This document shows positions 37,565 through 45,732 of a stretch of DNA of 64,000 bases, piece after piece; position 1 is the stretch's first letter; each line of letters opens with the position of its first letter. The notes below the pieces were generated by a model, which searched no databases, had not been told where the DNA came from, and saw only the letters and a program-made list of their open reading frames with translations. Source of the stretch: Mycobacterium sp. E1747 (GTDB lineage: Bacteria > Actinomycetota > Actinomycetes > Mycobacteriales > Mycobacteriaceae); assembly GCF_001667775.1 (NCBI RefSeq), contig NZ_LZJI01000183.1, positions 1 through 64,000 of the forward strand, read 5' to 3'. The position numbers were made by a program, and so were the translations under genes.

Positions 37565-38602
37565 TCACTTCGACTTGTTGTCTTTGTTCAGATCCGTATC
37601 CCGGCTGGGCTGAACGCGTTTGGGCTCCCCCGGCATCTTGGGATAGTTCGGCGGATACGGCATGTCGCCGAGGCCGCGTTCTTCGTCGGCATCTGCCATC
37701 TCAAGTAGGCGCGCGATCGACTGCGCCACGTTATCCATGGCGCCCCATGGGTCCTCGCGACTCATCACGAGGTCGGGCACCGTGGCCATGGTGTAGTCGT
37801 CGGGTTCCGCGTCGGCCAGCTCGTCCCATGTCAACGGGGTCGACACCGTCGCGATTGGGGTGCGCCGCACCGAGTATGCCGACGCCATGGTTCGGTCCCG
37901 AGCGTTCTGATTGAAATCGACGAAGATGCGCTCGCCCCGTTCTTCCTTCCACCACGACGTGGTGACGGCCTCGGGCGCGCGGCGCTCCACCTCGCGGGCC
38001 AGCGCGATGCCCGCGCGGCGCACCTCGACGAAATCCCAGTCCGTGGCGATCCGCAGAAAAACATGTATGCCGCGGCCGCCAGATGTCTTCGGATACCCAG
38101 TCAGACCGAGTTCGTCGAGCAACGGCCGCAACACGTCGACCGCGACCGCCCGCGCCTGCTCGAAGGCGACGCCTGGTTGCGGATCCAAATCAATCCGCAA
38201 CTCGTCGGGATGGTCGGTGTCCGGACAGCGCACCTGCCACGGATGCAGCGTGATGGTGCCCATCTGGGCCGCCCACACGATGGCCGAGGGGTGCGTCACC
38301 TTCAGCGCGTCGGCCGTGCGCCCCGAGGGGAACGTGACCCGGCAGGTCTGAAGATAGTCGGGATGGTGCTGCGGAATCCGTTTCTGATAGATCTCCTCGC
38401 CGTCGATGCCGTCCGGGAAGCGCTGCAGATGGGTCGGCCGGTCGCGCAGCGCGTCCAGCATCGGGCCGCTCGCCATGGCTCTGTAATACTCGACGAGCCG
38501 CCGCTTGGTGCCCTTTGTGCCCAGCTTGGGGAAGTAGACCTTGTCCGGATTGGTCAGGCGCACCGCGATACCGTCGACGTCGAGCTCTTCTGCAGCAGCC
38601 AT
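37565..38602 (-). CDS. Prim-PolC, LigD-type primase-polymerase (Rv3730c-type)
   Basis: A 345-residue archaeo-eukaryotic primase-polymerase. The catalytic metal ligands are D138 and D140 in RIDLDPQ, followed by the nucleotide-binding loop TSGGRGIHVFLRI and by the third acidic residue in RIFVDFNQN. The family incorporates mainly ribonucleotides and fills short gaps. In mycobacteria Prim-PolC works with LigC in base excision repair. It is divergent from ligC with only 26 bp between the start codons. The C-terminus is a basic, disordered tail (KRVQPSRDTDLNKDNKSK). Confidence 0.94.
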   Translation of the reverse strand: MAAAEELDVDGIAVRLTNPDKVYFPKLGTKGTKRRLVEYYRAMASGPMLDALRDRPTHLQRFPDGIDGEEIYQKRIPQHHPDYLQTCRVTFPSGRTADALKVTHPSAIVWAAQMGTITLHPWQVRCPDTDHPDELRIDLDPQPGVAFEQARAVAVDVLRPLLDELGLTGYPKTSGGRGIHVFLRIATDWDFVEVRRAGIALAREVERRAPEAVTTSWWKEERGERIFVDFNQNARDRTMASAYSVRRTPIATVSTPLTWDELADAEPDDYTMATVPDLVMSREDPWGAMDNVAQSIARLLEMADADEERGLGDMPYPPNYPKMPGEPKRVQPSRDTDLNKDNKSK

Positions 38603-38628
38603 ACCAACGATTCCAGCACAATCGGCCT

Positions 38629-39699
38629 ATGGACTTACCTGTCATGCCCCCGGTGTCGCCCATGCTGGCCAAGTCGGTGCGATCGATCCCGCCCGAAGCG
38701 TCGTACGAACCCAAGTGGGACGGATTCCGGTCCATCTGCTTCCGCGACGGCGACGAAGTGGAGTTGGGCAGTCGGAACGAGCGGCCGATGACGCGCTACT
38801 TTCCCGAGCTGGTTGCCGCGGTGGGGTCCGAGCTGCCCCAACGCTGTGTGATCGACGGGGAGATCGTCATCGCCACGGACCACGGCCTGGATTTCGAGGC
38901 GCTGCAACAACGGATCCACCCGGCGGATTCGCGGGTGCGGATGCTCGCAGAGGCGACGCCCGCGTCGTTCATCGCGTTCGACTTGCTCGCCCTGGAAAAC
39001 GACGATTACACGCGGCGACCATTCACCGAGCGGCGCGCCGCACTCGTCGAGGCGCTGGCAGACTCCGGCCCGTCGATTCATGTCACGCCGGCCACCACCG
39101 ACATCGACCTCGCGCACCGCTGGTTCGACGAATTCGAGGGCGCCGGCCTCGACGGCGTCATCGCCAAGCCGCTGACCGTCACCTATCAGCCCGACAAGCG
39201 GGTCATGTTCAAGATCAAGCACGAGCGGACCGCCGACTGCGTCGTCGCCGGCTACCGCATCCACAAGTCCGGCGGCGACTCGATCGGCTCGCTGCTGCTC
39301 GGGCTCTACCAGGACGACGGGCAGCTCGCATCCGTCGGCGTCATCGGCGCCTTCCCGATGGCCGAGCGGCGGCGCCTCTTCAGCGAATTGCAGCCGCTCG
39401 TCACCGATTTCGACGATCATCCGTGGAATTGGGCCGCCCACGAGGCCGGCGAACGAACGCCGCGCAAGAACGAATTCTCCCGCTGGAACGCAGGCAAAGA
39501 CCTTTCGTTCGTGCCGCTGCGGCCGGAGCGCGTGGTCGAGGTCCGCTACGACCACATGGAAGGCCGACGCTTCAGGCACACGGCGCAGTTCAGCCGGTGG
39601 CGTCCGGATCGCGAACCGCGCTCATGCACCTACGAACAACTCGAACAGCCGGTCACTTTCAGCCTCGGCGACATCGTGCCGGGCCTGGGCGCGCGCTAG
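38629..39699 (+). CDS. ligC: ATP-dependent DNA ligase LigC (Rv3731-type)
   Basis: 356 residues from ATG 38629. The AMP-accepting Lys29 lies in YEPKWDGFR (motif I, KxDG). Motif III is FIAFDLLAL, motif IV LDGVIAKP, and motif V MFKIKHERTADCVV. An OB-fold domain makes up the C-terminal third. It seals nicks and joins repair patches filled by the divergent Prim-PolC. Length (358 in M. tuberculosis) and context agree with Rv3731. Confidence 0.95.
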   Translation: MDLPVMPPVSPMLAKSVRSIPPEASYEPKWDGFRSICFRDGDEVELGSRNERPMTRYFPELVAAVGSELPQRCVIDGEIVIATDHGLDFEALQQRIHPADSRVRMLAEATPASFIAFDLLALENDDYTRRPFTERRAALVEALADSGPSIHVTPATTDIDLAHRWFDEFEGAGLDGVIAKPLTVTYQPDKRVMFKIKHERTADCVVAGYRIHKSGGDSIGSLLLGLYQDDGQLASVGVIGAFPMAERRRLFSELQPLVTDFDDHPWNWAAHEAGERTPRKNEFSRWNAGKDLSFVPLRPERVVEVRYDHMEGRRFRHTAQFSRWRPDREPRSCTYEQLEQPVTFSLGDIVPGLGAR

Positions 39700-39739
39700 T
39701 CGCGAATCACGGGCAGCGGCCATCCCCTGCCTTTTCGGT

Positions 39740-40030
39740 TCAGCCGTCGATGTGAGTCGGCGGGTCGGCGAAGGCCAGGTCCCCCGGGTGTTGGTCAGGG
39801 CCCATCAGGTCGCAGCGCTTATCCGGCACCAGGTAGGAGCTGGCGCCGTTCCAGATCAGGTGGGTGAATCCCACGCAACGCTGCCAGGTCCCGTCGGGCT
39901 GGACGGGACCATCGCATTTACTGAGAAAGGATCCGCCGTATTGGCACCCGGCGCTGGCCGCCGGCGCGAAGGCGACCAGCCCTCCGGCCGTCAGCACGGC
40001 GGCCAGTCCTCCGACGATGCAGTGCTTCAT
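39740..40030 (-). CDS. Small secreted CDGP-motif protein
   Basis: 96 residues from ATG 40030, with GGGAGACC upstream. A signal peptide (KHCIVGGLAAVLTAGGLVAF, cleavage near ASA-GC) is followed by a ~68-residue mature domain with four cysteines. It carries the motif SKCDGPVQPDGTWQRC, the CDGP signature of small exported mycobacterial proteins. The Pro/Asp-rich C-terminus (DQHPGDLAFADPPTHIDG) is probably extended. Function is unknown. It is convergent with ligC. Confidence 0.8.
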   Translation of the reverse strand: MKHCIVGGLAAVLTAGGLVAFAPAASAGCQYGGSFLSKCDGPVQPDGTWQRCVGFTHLIWNGASSYLVPDKRCDLMGPDQHPGDLAFADPPTHIDG

Positions 40031-40180
40031 GGTGGTCTCCCGTTCACATCGCCGCTGGCGTGGCGGGCGAACACCGTCGACAGCACAGCCAGCACCAACG
40101 ACGCTACCGCTTATCTGCCGGCATGGCGGGTCAACAAACGGGACGTTTAACGGCCACCGCGGGCGGGCACGCGGCCCTAC

Positions 40181-40549
40181 ATGTCAGTGACAGCGTTTCA
40201 GGATCTGCCGTTGGCCGATCGCGACCGCCAATGGGACGGTGACGCGGCCGAGAAGCGGGTGCGCAAGTGGGCCGCGGCCGAAGACGGCCCGAACCAGAAA
40301 TATCGCGACGCCCACGTCTGGTACGACAACGGCAAGAAGGACAACTTCACGGCATACAAGTTGCTGATCGCCGATGTGGTGGGCGGCGATCTCAAGGCGG
40401 TGCCACGAGGAGTGATGGCAGCCGGCGCCATCATGGACGGTGCCCGCGGCGGTATCGACCTGCCGAAGGCGGACGTGGACCGGGTCAAGAGCCACCTGGC
40501 CAAGTACTACAAGAAGATGGGCGAGAGCCCGCCGTGGGAGCGCGGGTGA
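40181..40549 (+). CDS. Conserved small hydrophilic protein, function unknown
   Basis: 122 residues without signal peptide or membrane segment. Features are DRQWDGDAAEKRVRKWAAAE, KYRDAHVWYD, YKLLIADVVGGDLKAVPRGV and HLAKYYKKMGESPPW. From memory, similar KxxAHVWYD...SYKLPIADV...LAKYYKKMGE patterns occur in phage-associated and mycobacterial hypothetical proteins. That suggests a small domestic or phage-derived domain, but I cannot name the family with certainty. It is convergent with the P450 gene, with 1 nt between stops. Confidence 0.72.
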   Translation: MSVTAFQDLPLADRDRQWDGDAAEKRVRKWAAAEDGPNQKYRDAHVWYDNGKKDNFTAYKLLIADVVGGDLKAVPRGVMAAGAIMDGARGGIDLPKADVDRVKSHLAKYYKKMGESPPWERG

Positions 40550-40550
40550 G

Positions 40551-41777
40551 CTAGACCGCGACGATGAGCCGCGACAATCCCCGCAGCGTGACGTTGGCCT
40601 TGTACTCCGGCTCGCCGTCCAGCCTGGCGTCGGGGAACCGCGCCGCGATGGCTGACAGGGCGACGCCAGCTTCCAACCGGGCCAGGGGTGCGCCCAGACA
40701 GTAGTGGGCTCCGCGCCCAAACCCTAAGTGGCGCAAGGGCATCCGGCCGGGATCGAATCTGTCGGGCCGGTCGAACTCAGCCGGGTCGCGGTGGGCCGCG
40801 GCGAGCAGCAACATCATGACGTCACCCGCGGGTACCTCGGCACCGCCAATCACCATGTCGGCGAGAGCGATTCGGCCAACCAGTTGCACCGGCGGGTCGT
40901 AACGCAGAGTCTCTTCCACGACAGCCGACGCTCGACCGGCTTCGGCGCCCAGAGCCGTCCACTCCTCGCAATTGCGCAGCATCGCCAGCACGGCGTTCCC
41001 GATCAGGTTCACCGTGGTCTCATGTCCGGCGATCAGGAGCAGATTGCAGGTCGCGACGATCTCGTCCTCGGTCAGCTGGTCTCCGGACTCCTCCACCGCG
41101 ATCAGCCCCGAGAGCAGGTCGTCGCCGGGTTGCGAACGGCGGCGCTCGATCAGGCTGTGGAAGTAGGTGCGCAGCCACGCACCGGCCTGTTGTCGCTCGT
41201 TCGCGACGGCGGGAGGCACACCGGTGATCGTCGAGAACGGATCCAGCGCCTGAGCGAGCAACGCCGACGCGCGGCTGAACCGCGGCTCGTCATCGAGCGG
41301 CACGCCGAGCAGCCGGCAGATCACAGCCACCGGCAGCGGATAGGCGAAATCCTCGACGACGTCAAAGCGCCCCTGTTGGGCGACCCGATCGAGCAGCCCG
41401 TCGACCAGCGACCGAATCTCGGGCTCCAGCGCGCTCACCACCTTCGGCGCGAACGCCTTACTGACCAGCCTGCGCAGCCGCGTGTGGTCGGGCGGATCGA
41501 GAAACAAGAAGCCCGGCGGGCCCTGCCTTTGTGGCGTTGTACCGGCCTCGGCCTGGCGCTTGGCGACCGTCGAATTGACGTTGTCGCTGCTCGAGAGGGG
41601 GTGCCGTAACACCTCGTCGCAATCGCGGTAGCTCGAGAAGACTGTCAGGTTGGCATCGGCCAGTTGCAGCGCGCCGCCATCGCGAAATCGCGCACAGAGT
41701 CGATACGGGTCGGGCCGGTTGGCCGGGTCCAGCAGCTGCAGCAGCAGCCCTTGGGATTCGGTCGGCGCGGTCGTCAT
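40551..41777 (-). CDS. Cytochrome P450
   Basis: 408 residues from ATG 41777. Complete P450 signatures are the I-helix LLIAGHETTVNL (oxygen-binding Thr), the K-helix EETLR (ExxR), DRFDPGRMP, and the heme loop FGRGAHYCLGAPLARLE with the Cys thiolate ligand. There is no membrane anchor, so it is a soluble bacterial class I enzyme needing ferredoxin. No redox partner is adjacent. It sits between ligC and the Nudix gene, where M. tuberculosis has Rv3732, so it is an insertion relative to that species. The substrate is unknown. Confidence 0.95.
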   Translation of the reverse strand: MTTAPTESQGLLLQLLDPANRPDPYRLCARFRDGGALQLADANLTVFSSYRDCDEVLRHPLSSSDNVNSTVAKRQAEAGTTPQRQGPPGFLFLDPPDHTRLRRLVSKAFAPKVVSALEPEIRSLVDGLLDRVAQQGRFDVVEDFAYPLPVAVICRLLGVPLDDEPRFSRASALLAQALDPFSTITGVPPAVANERQQAGAWLRTYFHSLIERRRSQPGDDLLSGLIAVEESGDQLTEDEIVATCNLLLIAGHETTVNLIGNAVLAMLRNCEEWTALGAEAGRASAVVEETLRYDPPVQLVGRIALADMVIGGAEVPAGDVMMLLLAAAHRDPAEFDRPDRFDPGRMPLRHLGFGRGAHYCLGAPLARLEAGVALSAIAARFPDARLDGEPEYKANVTLRGLSRLIVAV

Positions 41778-41823
41778 GCGGCCATTCTGCCCGTCGGCGT
41801 CGTCCCGCTGACGCCTACGCACG

Positions 41824-42309
41824 TCAGACGTCTTCGCGTAACCCCGCCAGATCCGGATCAGCCATCAGGCGGTCCAGAAAAGCGAGCTGTCCCTTCAGTA
41901 GCTTGACGCGCGCCTGCGCCACCGAGAACCAGCCCACCCGATCGACTTCCGGGAACTCCCGCAGCCTTCCCGAACCCTTCGGCCACTCCAATTCGAAGGT
42001 GTTGCTGCGCGCGTCGGTCACATCGAGGTCGCCGCGGACGGCGAAGGCGGTGACTACCTTCCCGCCAGACTGTTTCAGCTGGCCCAGTTCCAGCCGGACC
42101 CCGGGCGGCACCGCGAGCCCCAACTCTTCGGCGAACTCGCGTTGCGCGGCGGCCCAGGGATCATCACCATCGGCGTACTCCCCTTTGGGAATCGACCAGG
42201 CCCCGTTGTCCTTGCGCGCCCAGAACGGTCCGCCCGGATGCGCGATCAGGACTTCGACGACGCCGTCGCGGGTCCGGTACAACAGCACACCCGCACTGAG
42301 CTTCGGCAT
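41824..42309 (-). CDS. Nudix hydrolase, Rv3733c-type
   Basis: 161 residues from ATG 42309. The Nudix box reads GEYADGDD, then a spacer and REFAEELGL, close to GX5EX7REUXEEXGU. The first acidic position is Asp rather than Glu, while the metal-binding REFAEE is intact. It probably hydrolyses a nucleoside diphosphate derivative. Just downstream of the WS/DGAT gene (7 nt apart), it is likely the second gene of that operon, as Rv3733c is with Rv3734c. Confidence 0.9.
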   Translation of the reverse strand: MPKLSAGVLLYRTRDGVVEVLIAHPGGPFWARKDNGAWSIPKGEYADGDDPWAAAQREFAEELGLAVPPGVRLELGQLKQSGGKVVTAFAVRGDLDVTDARSNTFELEWPKGSGRLREFPEVDRVGWFSVAQARVKLLKGQLAFLDRLMADPDLAGLREDV

Positions 42310-42316
42310 CGGCTGG

Positions 42317-43672
42317 TCAGGCCCCGACGGCGCGTTCCAGGTCTTTGAGCGAGGACTCCAAATGCGCGAGCAAGCGCTGCAGGTGCGGAACGCTGCGCCG
42401 GCACCCCACCAGACCGAAGTCCAGGTTGCCGGCGTTGCTGGCCAGCGTGATGTTGAGCGCCTGCCCGTCCAGCGCAATGGACAGGGGATAGTTGCCGTCG
42501 AGCCGAGCGCCCCCGTAGTAAATCGGCTGGGTAGGCCCCGGCACGTTGGAAATGATGATGTTGAACGGTGGCGACGTCGACGCCACCCAGCCGGGAACCG
42601 CCGCCAACGCCAGGGCCGAGGTGTTGGCCGCGGACAGCGCCAGCGCCTGGAACCGAGGCAGCTGAGAGAACACCTGCTTGTTGCTCCGCATGGACTCGCT
42701 GATGGTCTCCAGCCGTTGCGCCGGGTCGTCGCTGTCGGTGGCCAGGCTGCACAGGATGGCGCCGACGAGGTTGCCCCCCGCGTCCGCCTCGTCTTCGGTG
42801 CGAAGACTCACCGGGACCATCGCGATCAGCGGCGTGTCCGGCAGCGCGTCATGCTCGAGCAGGTAGTAGCGCAGGGCGCCCGAACACATCGCCAAAACGA
42901 CGTCGTTGACCGTCACGCCGGCGGCCTTCTTGACGCTTTTGATCCGGTCCAGCGACCAGGACTGCGCGGCGCAGCGGCGAGCGCCGCCGATCTTGACGTT
43001 CAGCATGGTGCGCGGCGCGCCGAACGGCAACGTCAGCTGTTGCTCGAACAGCGCGGCACGTGCCAGCGAAAGCGACGAAGGACCCAGTGCCGCAATGGAT
43101 CCCGCCGCGTTCAACGCAGAACGTAAAGGGCTTACCGGGCTGCGCTTGCGCTTGCTTTTGGGCAAGGTCCAAGGCGCGCGCATCTCGGTCTCTTCGGGGT
43201 CCGTCGACAGCGCGCGCTGCATGAGTTTCTGCGCCGAGACCCCGTCGATCAGGGCATGGTGGATCTTGGTGTAGATGGCGAACCGGCCGTCCTTGAGGCC
43301 CTCGACGATGTGGGTCTCCCACAGCGGACGGTGACGATCGAGCAGGCTGCTGTGCCACCGGGAAGTCAGTTCGAGCAATTCGCGGATGCGCCCGGGCGAC
43401 GGTACCGCCGAGCGCCGAACGTGGTAGTCCACGTCGACATCGTTGTCGTAGGCCCAGCCCAGGTTCGCGATGCCGCCGACAAACGTCGCCGGATGCTTGC
43501 GGAAAGTCGGCTGGAAATCATCCTGCGCCACTAAACGGTCGTAGAATTCCCGGACGAAGCCGCGGCCCGCGCCGCTGGGCAGCTCGAACAATTGCAGGCC
43601 GCCGACATGCATGGGATGTTCCCGCGATTCTCCCAGCAGAAATATCGCGTCGGTGGGCATCATCAGGTCCAT
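42317..43672 (-). CDS. Wax ester synthase/diacylglycerol acyltransferase (WS/DGAT), Rv3734c (Tgs2)-like
   Basis: 451 residues from ATG 43672 (MDLMMPTDAIFLL); an ATG at 43663 and upstream in-frame codons are alternatives. The acyltransferase motif HHALIDG carries the catalytic His. Other family blocks are PLWETHIVEGL, NVPGPTQPIYYGGARL and VTVNDVVLAMCSGALR. These enzymes make triacylglycerol or wax esters for lipid storage at the membrane. Position before the Nudix gene matches Rv3734c (tgs2), though the sequence could be another member of this large paralogue family. Confidence 0.9.
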   Translation of the reverse strand: MDLMMPTDAIFLLGESREHPMHVGGLQLFELPSGAGRGFVREFYDRLVAQDDFQPTFRKHPATFVGGIANLGWAYDNDVDVDYHVRRSAVPSPGRIRELLELTSRWHSSLLDRHRPLWETHIVEGLKDGRFAIYTKIHHALIDGVSAQKLMQRALSTDPEETEMRAPWTLPKSKRKRSPVSPLRSALNAAGSIAALGPSSLSLARAALFEQQLTLPFGAPRTMLNVKIGGARRCAAQSWSLDRIKSVKKAAGVTVNDVVLAMCSGALRYYLLEHDALPDTPLIAMVPVSLRTEDEADAGGNLVGAILCSLATDSDDPAQRLETISESMRSNKQVFSQLPRFQALALSAANTSALALAAVPGWVASTSPPFNIIISNVPGPTQPIYYGGARLDGNYPLSIALDGQALNITLASNAGNLDFGLVGCRRSVPHLQRLLAHLESSLKDLERAVGA

Positions 43673-43715
43673 CCACCAATTAGACGCGACCAGGCGGAAA
43701 CCCGCTAGGACCCGC

Positions 43716-44102
43716 TCAGTCGAAAGCCAGCGACCACGTCGAGGTCGCAATCAGGTCGCCGCGCTCGAGCGCCTCGATGCGAGGCTTGTGCGCCTTGAGA
43801 TATCCGGGGTCGGTCACCATGTCGATGAATGCCTGCGGCGACGGGTACTCGACGATGAGAATGGCGTCCCACCAAGGCCGTTCGCCATCGCCGATCACGA
43901 CGGTCGGCGCTATCCCGGCATAGCGGACGACGGCGCCAGCGTGCTCAAGATGGGGTATCACGGCCACGCCGTAGCGCTGGTAGGCATCCACCCCGCCGGG
44001 GGTCTTGAACTTCAGCAGGTTGACCATCACCACCGGCTCATTCGCCGGGCGCGCGGCCAGGGCGGCGAACTGCTAGGCGGTGGGCTCCAGGGGATTGCTC
44101 AT
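43716..44102 (-). pseudogene. DUF1330 protein gene interrupted by an early amber codon
   Basis: Read from ATG 44102 the frame gives MSNPLEPTA, then TAG (44073-44075), then QFAALAARPANEPVVMVNLL and a full DUF1330 domain (FKTPGGVDAYQRYGVAVIP, DAILIVEYPSPQAF). The TAG stands where relatives usually have Glu or Lys before QFAAL, one base from GAG. Translation could restart at GTG 44033, giving a 105-residue protein lacking the first strand region. It may thus be a nonsense allele or a shortened gene. The family is a dimeric ferredoxin-like fold. Confidence 0.7.
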
Positions 44103-44505
44103 GGCCACGATTAGAGCAGATCGCTCATACTCGTCGTCACCACCGGGCGCGCCCTGAATGCGTTGTACCAGTTCGGGAATGCTCTCGGCATGCGGCACAG
44201 GCACCGTTCCGCCGGCGTTGTTCACCAGGATGCCGGTCCGGCCGCGCTCGGCGACGACATCGGAGACGAAGGAATCGATCGCGCGGTAGTCCCCTTGGTC
44301 GCATACCTTTTGGAGGCCCTGGCCGCCCAGTCCGGCTCGACACCGAGAATGGCGTCGAGGGGCGAGCGCGAACACCCGACGACGGTGGCGCCGGCCCGGA
44401 GCAGTTCGTGGGAGATCCCGACGCCCACACCGCGGCTAGTTCCGGTGACGACCGCGACGTGCCATCGAGGACGCGCATGCACAGGACCTTCCCACCCGAA
44501 GCCAT
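44103..44505 (-). pseudogene. Decayed short-chain dehydrogenase/reductase
   Basis: SDR pieces appear in different frames. MASGGKVLCMRVLDG starts at ATG 44505. A shifted frame gives HVAVVTGTSRGVGVGISHELL (the TGxxxGxG motif). A second shift near 44310 leads to DQGDYRAIDSFVSDVVAERG and ILVNNAGGTVPVP. The sequence stops without a YxxxK active site, running into the DUF1330 start. At least two frameshifts and a C-terminal deletion make it non-functional. Confidence 0.75.
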
Positions 44506-44508
44506 CGT

Positions 44509-44523
44509 TGACAGTCACTGTCA
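44509..44523. promoter_or_regulatory. Perfect 15-bp palindrome, putative TetR operator
   Basis: TGACAGTCACTGTCA is fully symmetric and lies between the decayed SDR and the operon starting at 44579, just upstream of a -10-like CATACT (44529-44534). It shares GACAG-N3-CTGTC with the site at 14839-14851. The TetR protein encoded at the end of the operon (46499-47101) is the likely ligand. Confidence 0.6.
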
Positions 44524-44578
44524 GCGGGTCATACTGTGCCATTCGGTCGTTGACGTGTAAAGCATCGGAGGTCACGCG

Positions 44579-45658
44579 ATGAGTAGTCCATCCAAGCTGC
44601 GCGTCATCCAATGGGCGACCGGAGGAGTCGGCAAGGCGGCGATTGCTTGCGTCCTGAATCATCCGGAGCTGGAGCTGGCCGGCTGCTGGGTTCACAGCGC
44701 GGAGAAGAACGGCGTCGACGTCGGCCGGATCCTGGGAACTACCGAACTCGGCGTCACCGCCACGTCCAGCGCCGACGAGGTCCTGGCGCTGGATGCCGAC
44801 TGCGTCCTGTACAGCCCGCTGGTGCCCAACGATGACGAGGTCATCGCGATCCTGCGGTCCGGCAAGAACGTGGTCACTCCGGTCGGCTGGGTGTACCCCG
44901 ACCCGAACAACTCGCGGCACCGGGCCGTTGCCGAAGCCGCGGCCGAAGCCGGAGTGACCCTGCACGGCTCAGGGATCCACCCCGGAGGCATCACGGAGCG
45001 ATTCCCGCTTATGCTGTCCTCGCTTTCCTCGGCCGTCACCCACCTCCGGGCGGAGGAGTTCTCCGACATCCGCACCTACAACGCCCCGGACGTCGTGCGC
45101 CACATCATGGGTTTCGGCGGCACACCCGAGGAGGCCATGCAGGGCCCCATGGCCAGCCTGCTCGAGGCGGGCTTCAAGCAGTCGGTGCGAATGATTGCCG
45201 ACCACATGGGATTCCGCATCGACCCGAACATCCGAACGATTCAGGACGTCGCGGTGGCGACCGCCGATATCGACTACGCGCCGTTCCCGATCACCACCGG
45301 AAAGGTGGCGGCGCGCCGCTTCCGCTGGCAGGCCCTCGTGGACGGCGAACCCGCCATCACGGCGGCCGTGAACTGGCTGATGGGCGAGGAAAACCTGGAT
45401 CCCGGTTGGGATTTCGGCGGGCGCGGCGAACGCTTCGAGGTCGAGATCACTGGTGATCCGACCGTGAGCCTCACCTTCAAGGGGCTGCAGCCCGAAACGA
45501 TCGCCGAGGGCCTGGTGAAAAATCCGGGCGTAGTGGCCACGGCCAACCATTGCGTGAACGCCATCCCCGACGTCTGCGCCGCCGAGCCCGGCATCAAGAC
45601 CTACCTAGATCTGCCACTGTTTGCCGGACGCCCGGCTCCCGGCCTCGCCACGTCATGA
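44579..45658 (+). CDS. Dihydrodipicolinate reductase-like NAD(P)-binding oxidoreductase
   Basis: 359 residues from ATG 44579, with GGAGG upstream. A Rossmann N-domain (KLRVIQWATGGVGKAAIACV) resembles DapB, followed by VVTPVGWVYP, GSGIHPGGITERFPLML and a C-terminal substrate domain. The mycobacterial family includes many paralogues of unknown substrate and is not lysine-pathway DapB, which is shorter. It is the first gene of an operon with a VOC stub, an SDR and a TetR gene, all joined by overlapping start and stop codons. A role in lipid or xenobiotic breakdown is plausible. Confidence 0.85.
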   Translation: MSSPSKLRVIQWATGGVGKAAIACVLNHPELELAGCWVHSAEKNGVDVGRILGTTELGVTATSSADEVLALDADCVLYSPLVPNDDEVIAILRSGKNVVTPVGWVYPDPNNSRHRAVAEAAAEAGVTLHGSGIHPGGITERFPLMLSSLSSAVTHLRAEEFSDIRTYNAPDVVRHIMGFGGTPEEAMQGPMASLLEAGFKQSVRMIADHMGFRIDPNIRTIQDVAVATADIDYAPFPITTGKVAARRFRWQALVDGEPAITAAVNWLMGEENLDPGWDFGGRGERFEVEITGDPTVSLTFKGLQPETIAEGLVKNPGVVATANHCVNAIPDVCAAEPGIKTYLDLPLFAGRPAPGLATS

Positions 45659-45732
45659 CCGGTCTCCTCGGTGACATCTCGTTTTGTCACCTCGTGGTCG
45701 GTGTCACCGACATGGAGCGCCCGGCCGAATGA
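45655..45732 (+). pseudogene. N-terminal stub of a VOC/glyoxalase gene
   Basis: 25 residues from ATG 45655, which overlaps the preceding stop. LGDISFCHLVVGVTDMER is the usual first strand of a VOC superfamily protein, ending abruptly in PAE and TGA. The TGA overlaps the SDR start at 45729. A deletion seems to have removed the rest of the gene while keeping translational coupling through the operon. Confidence 0.65.
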
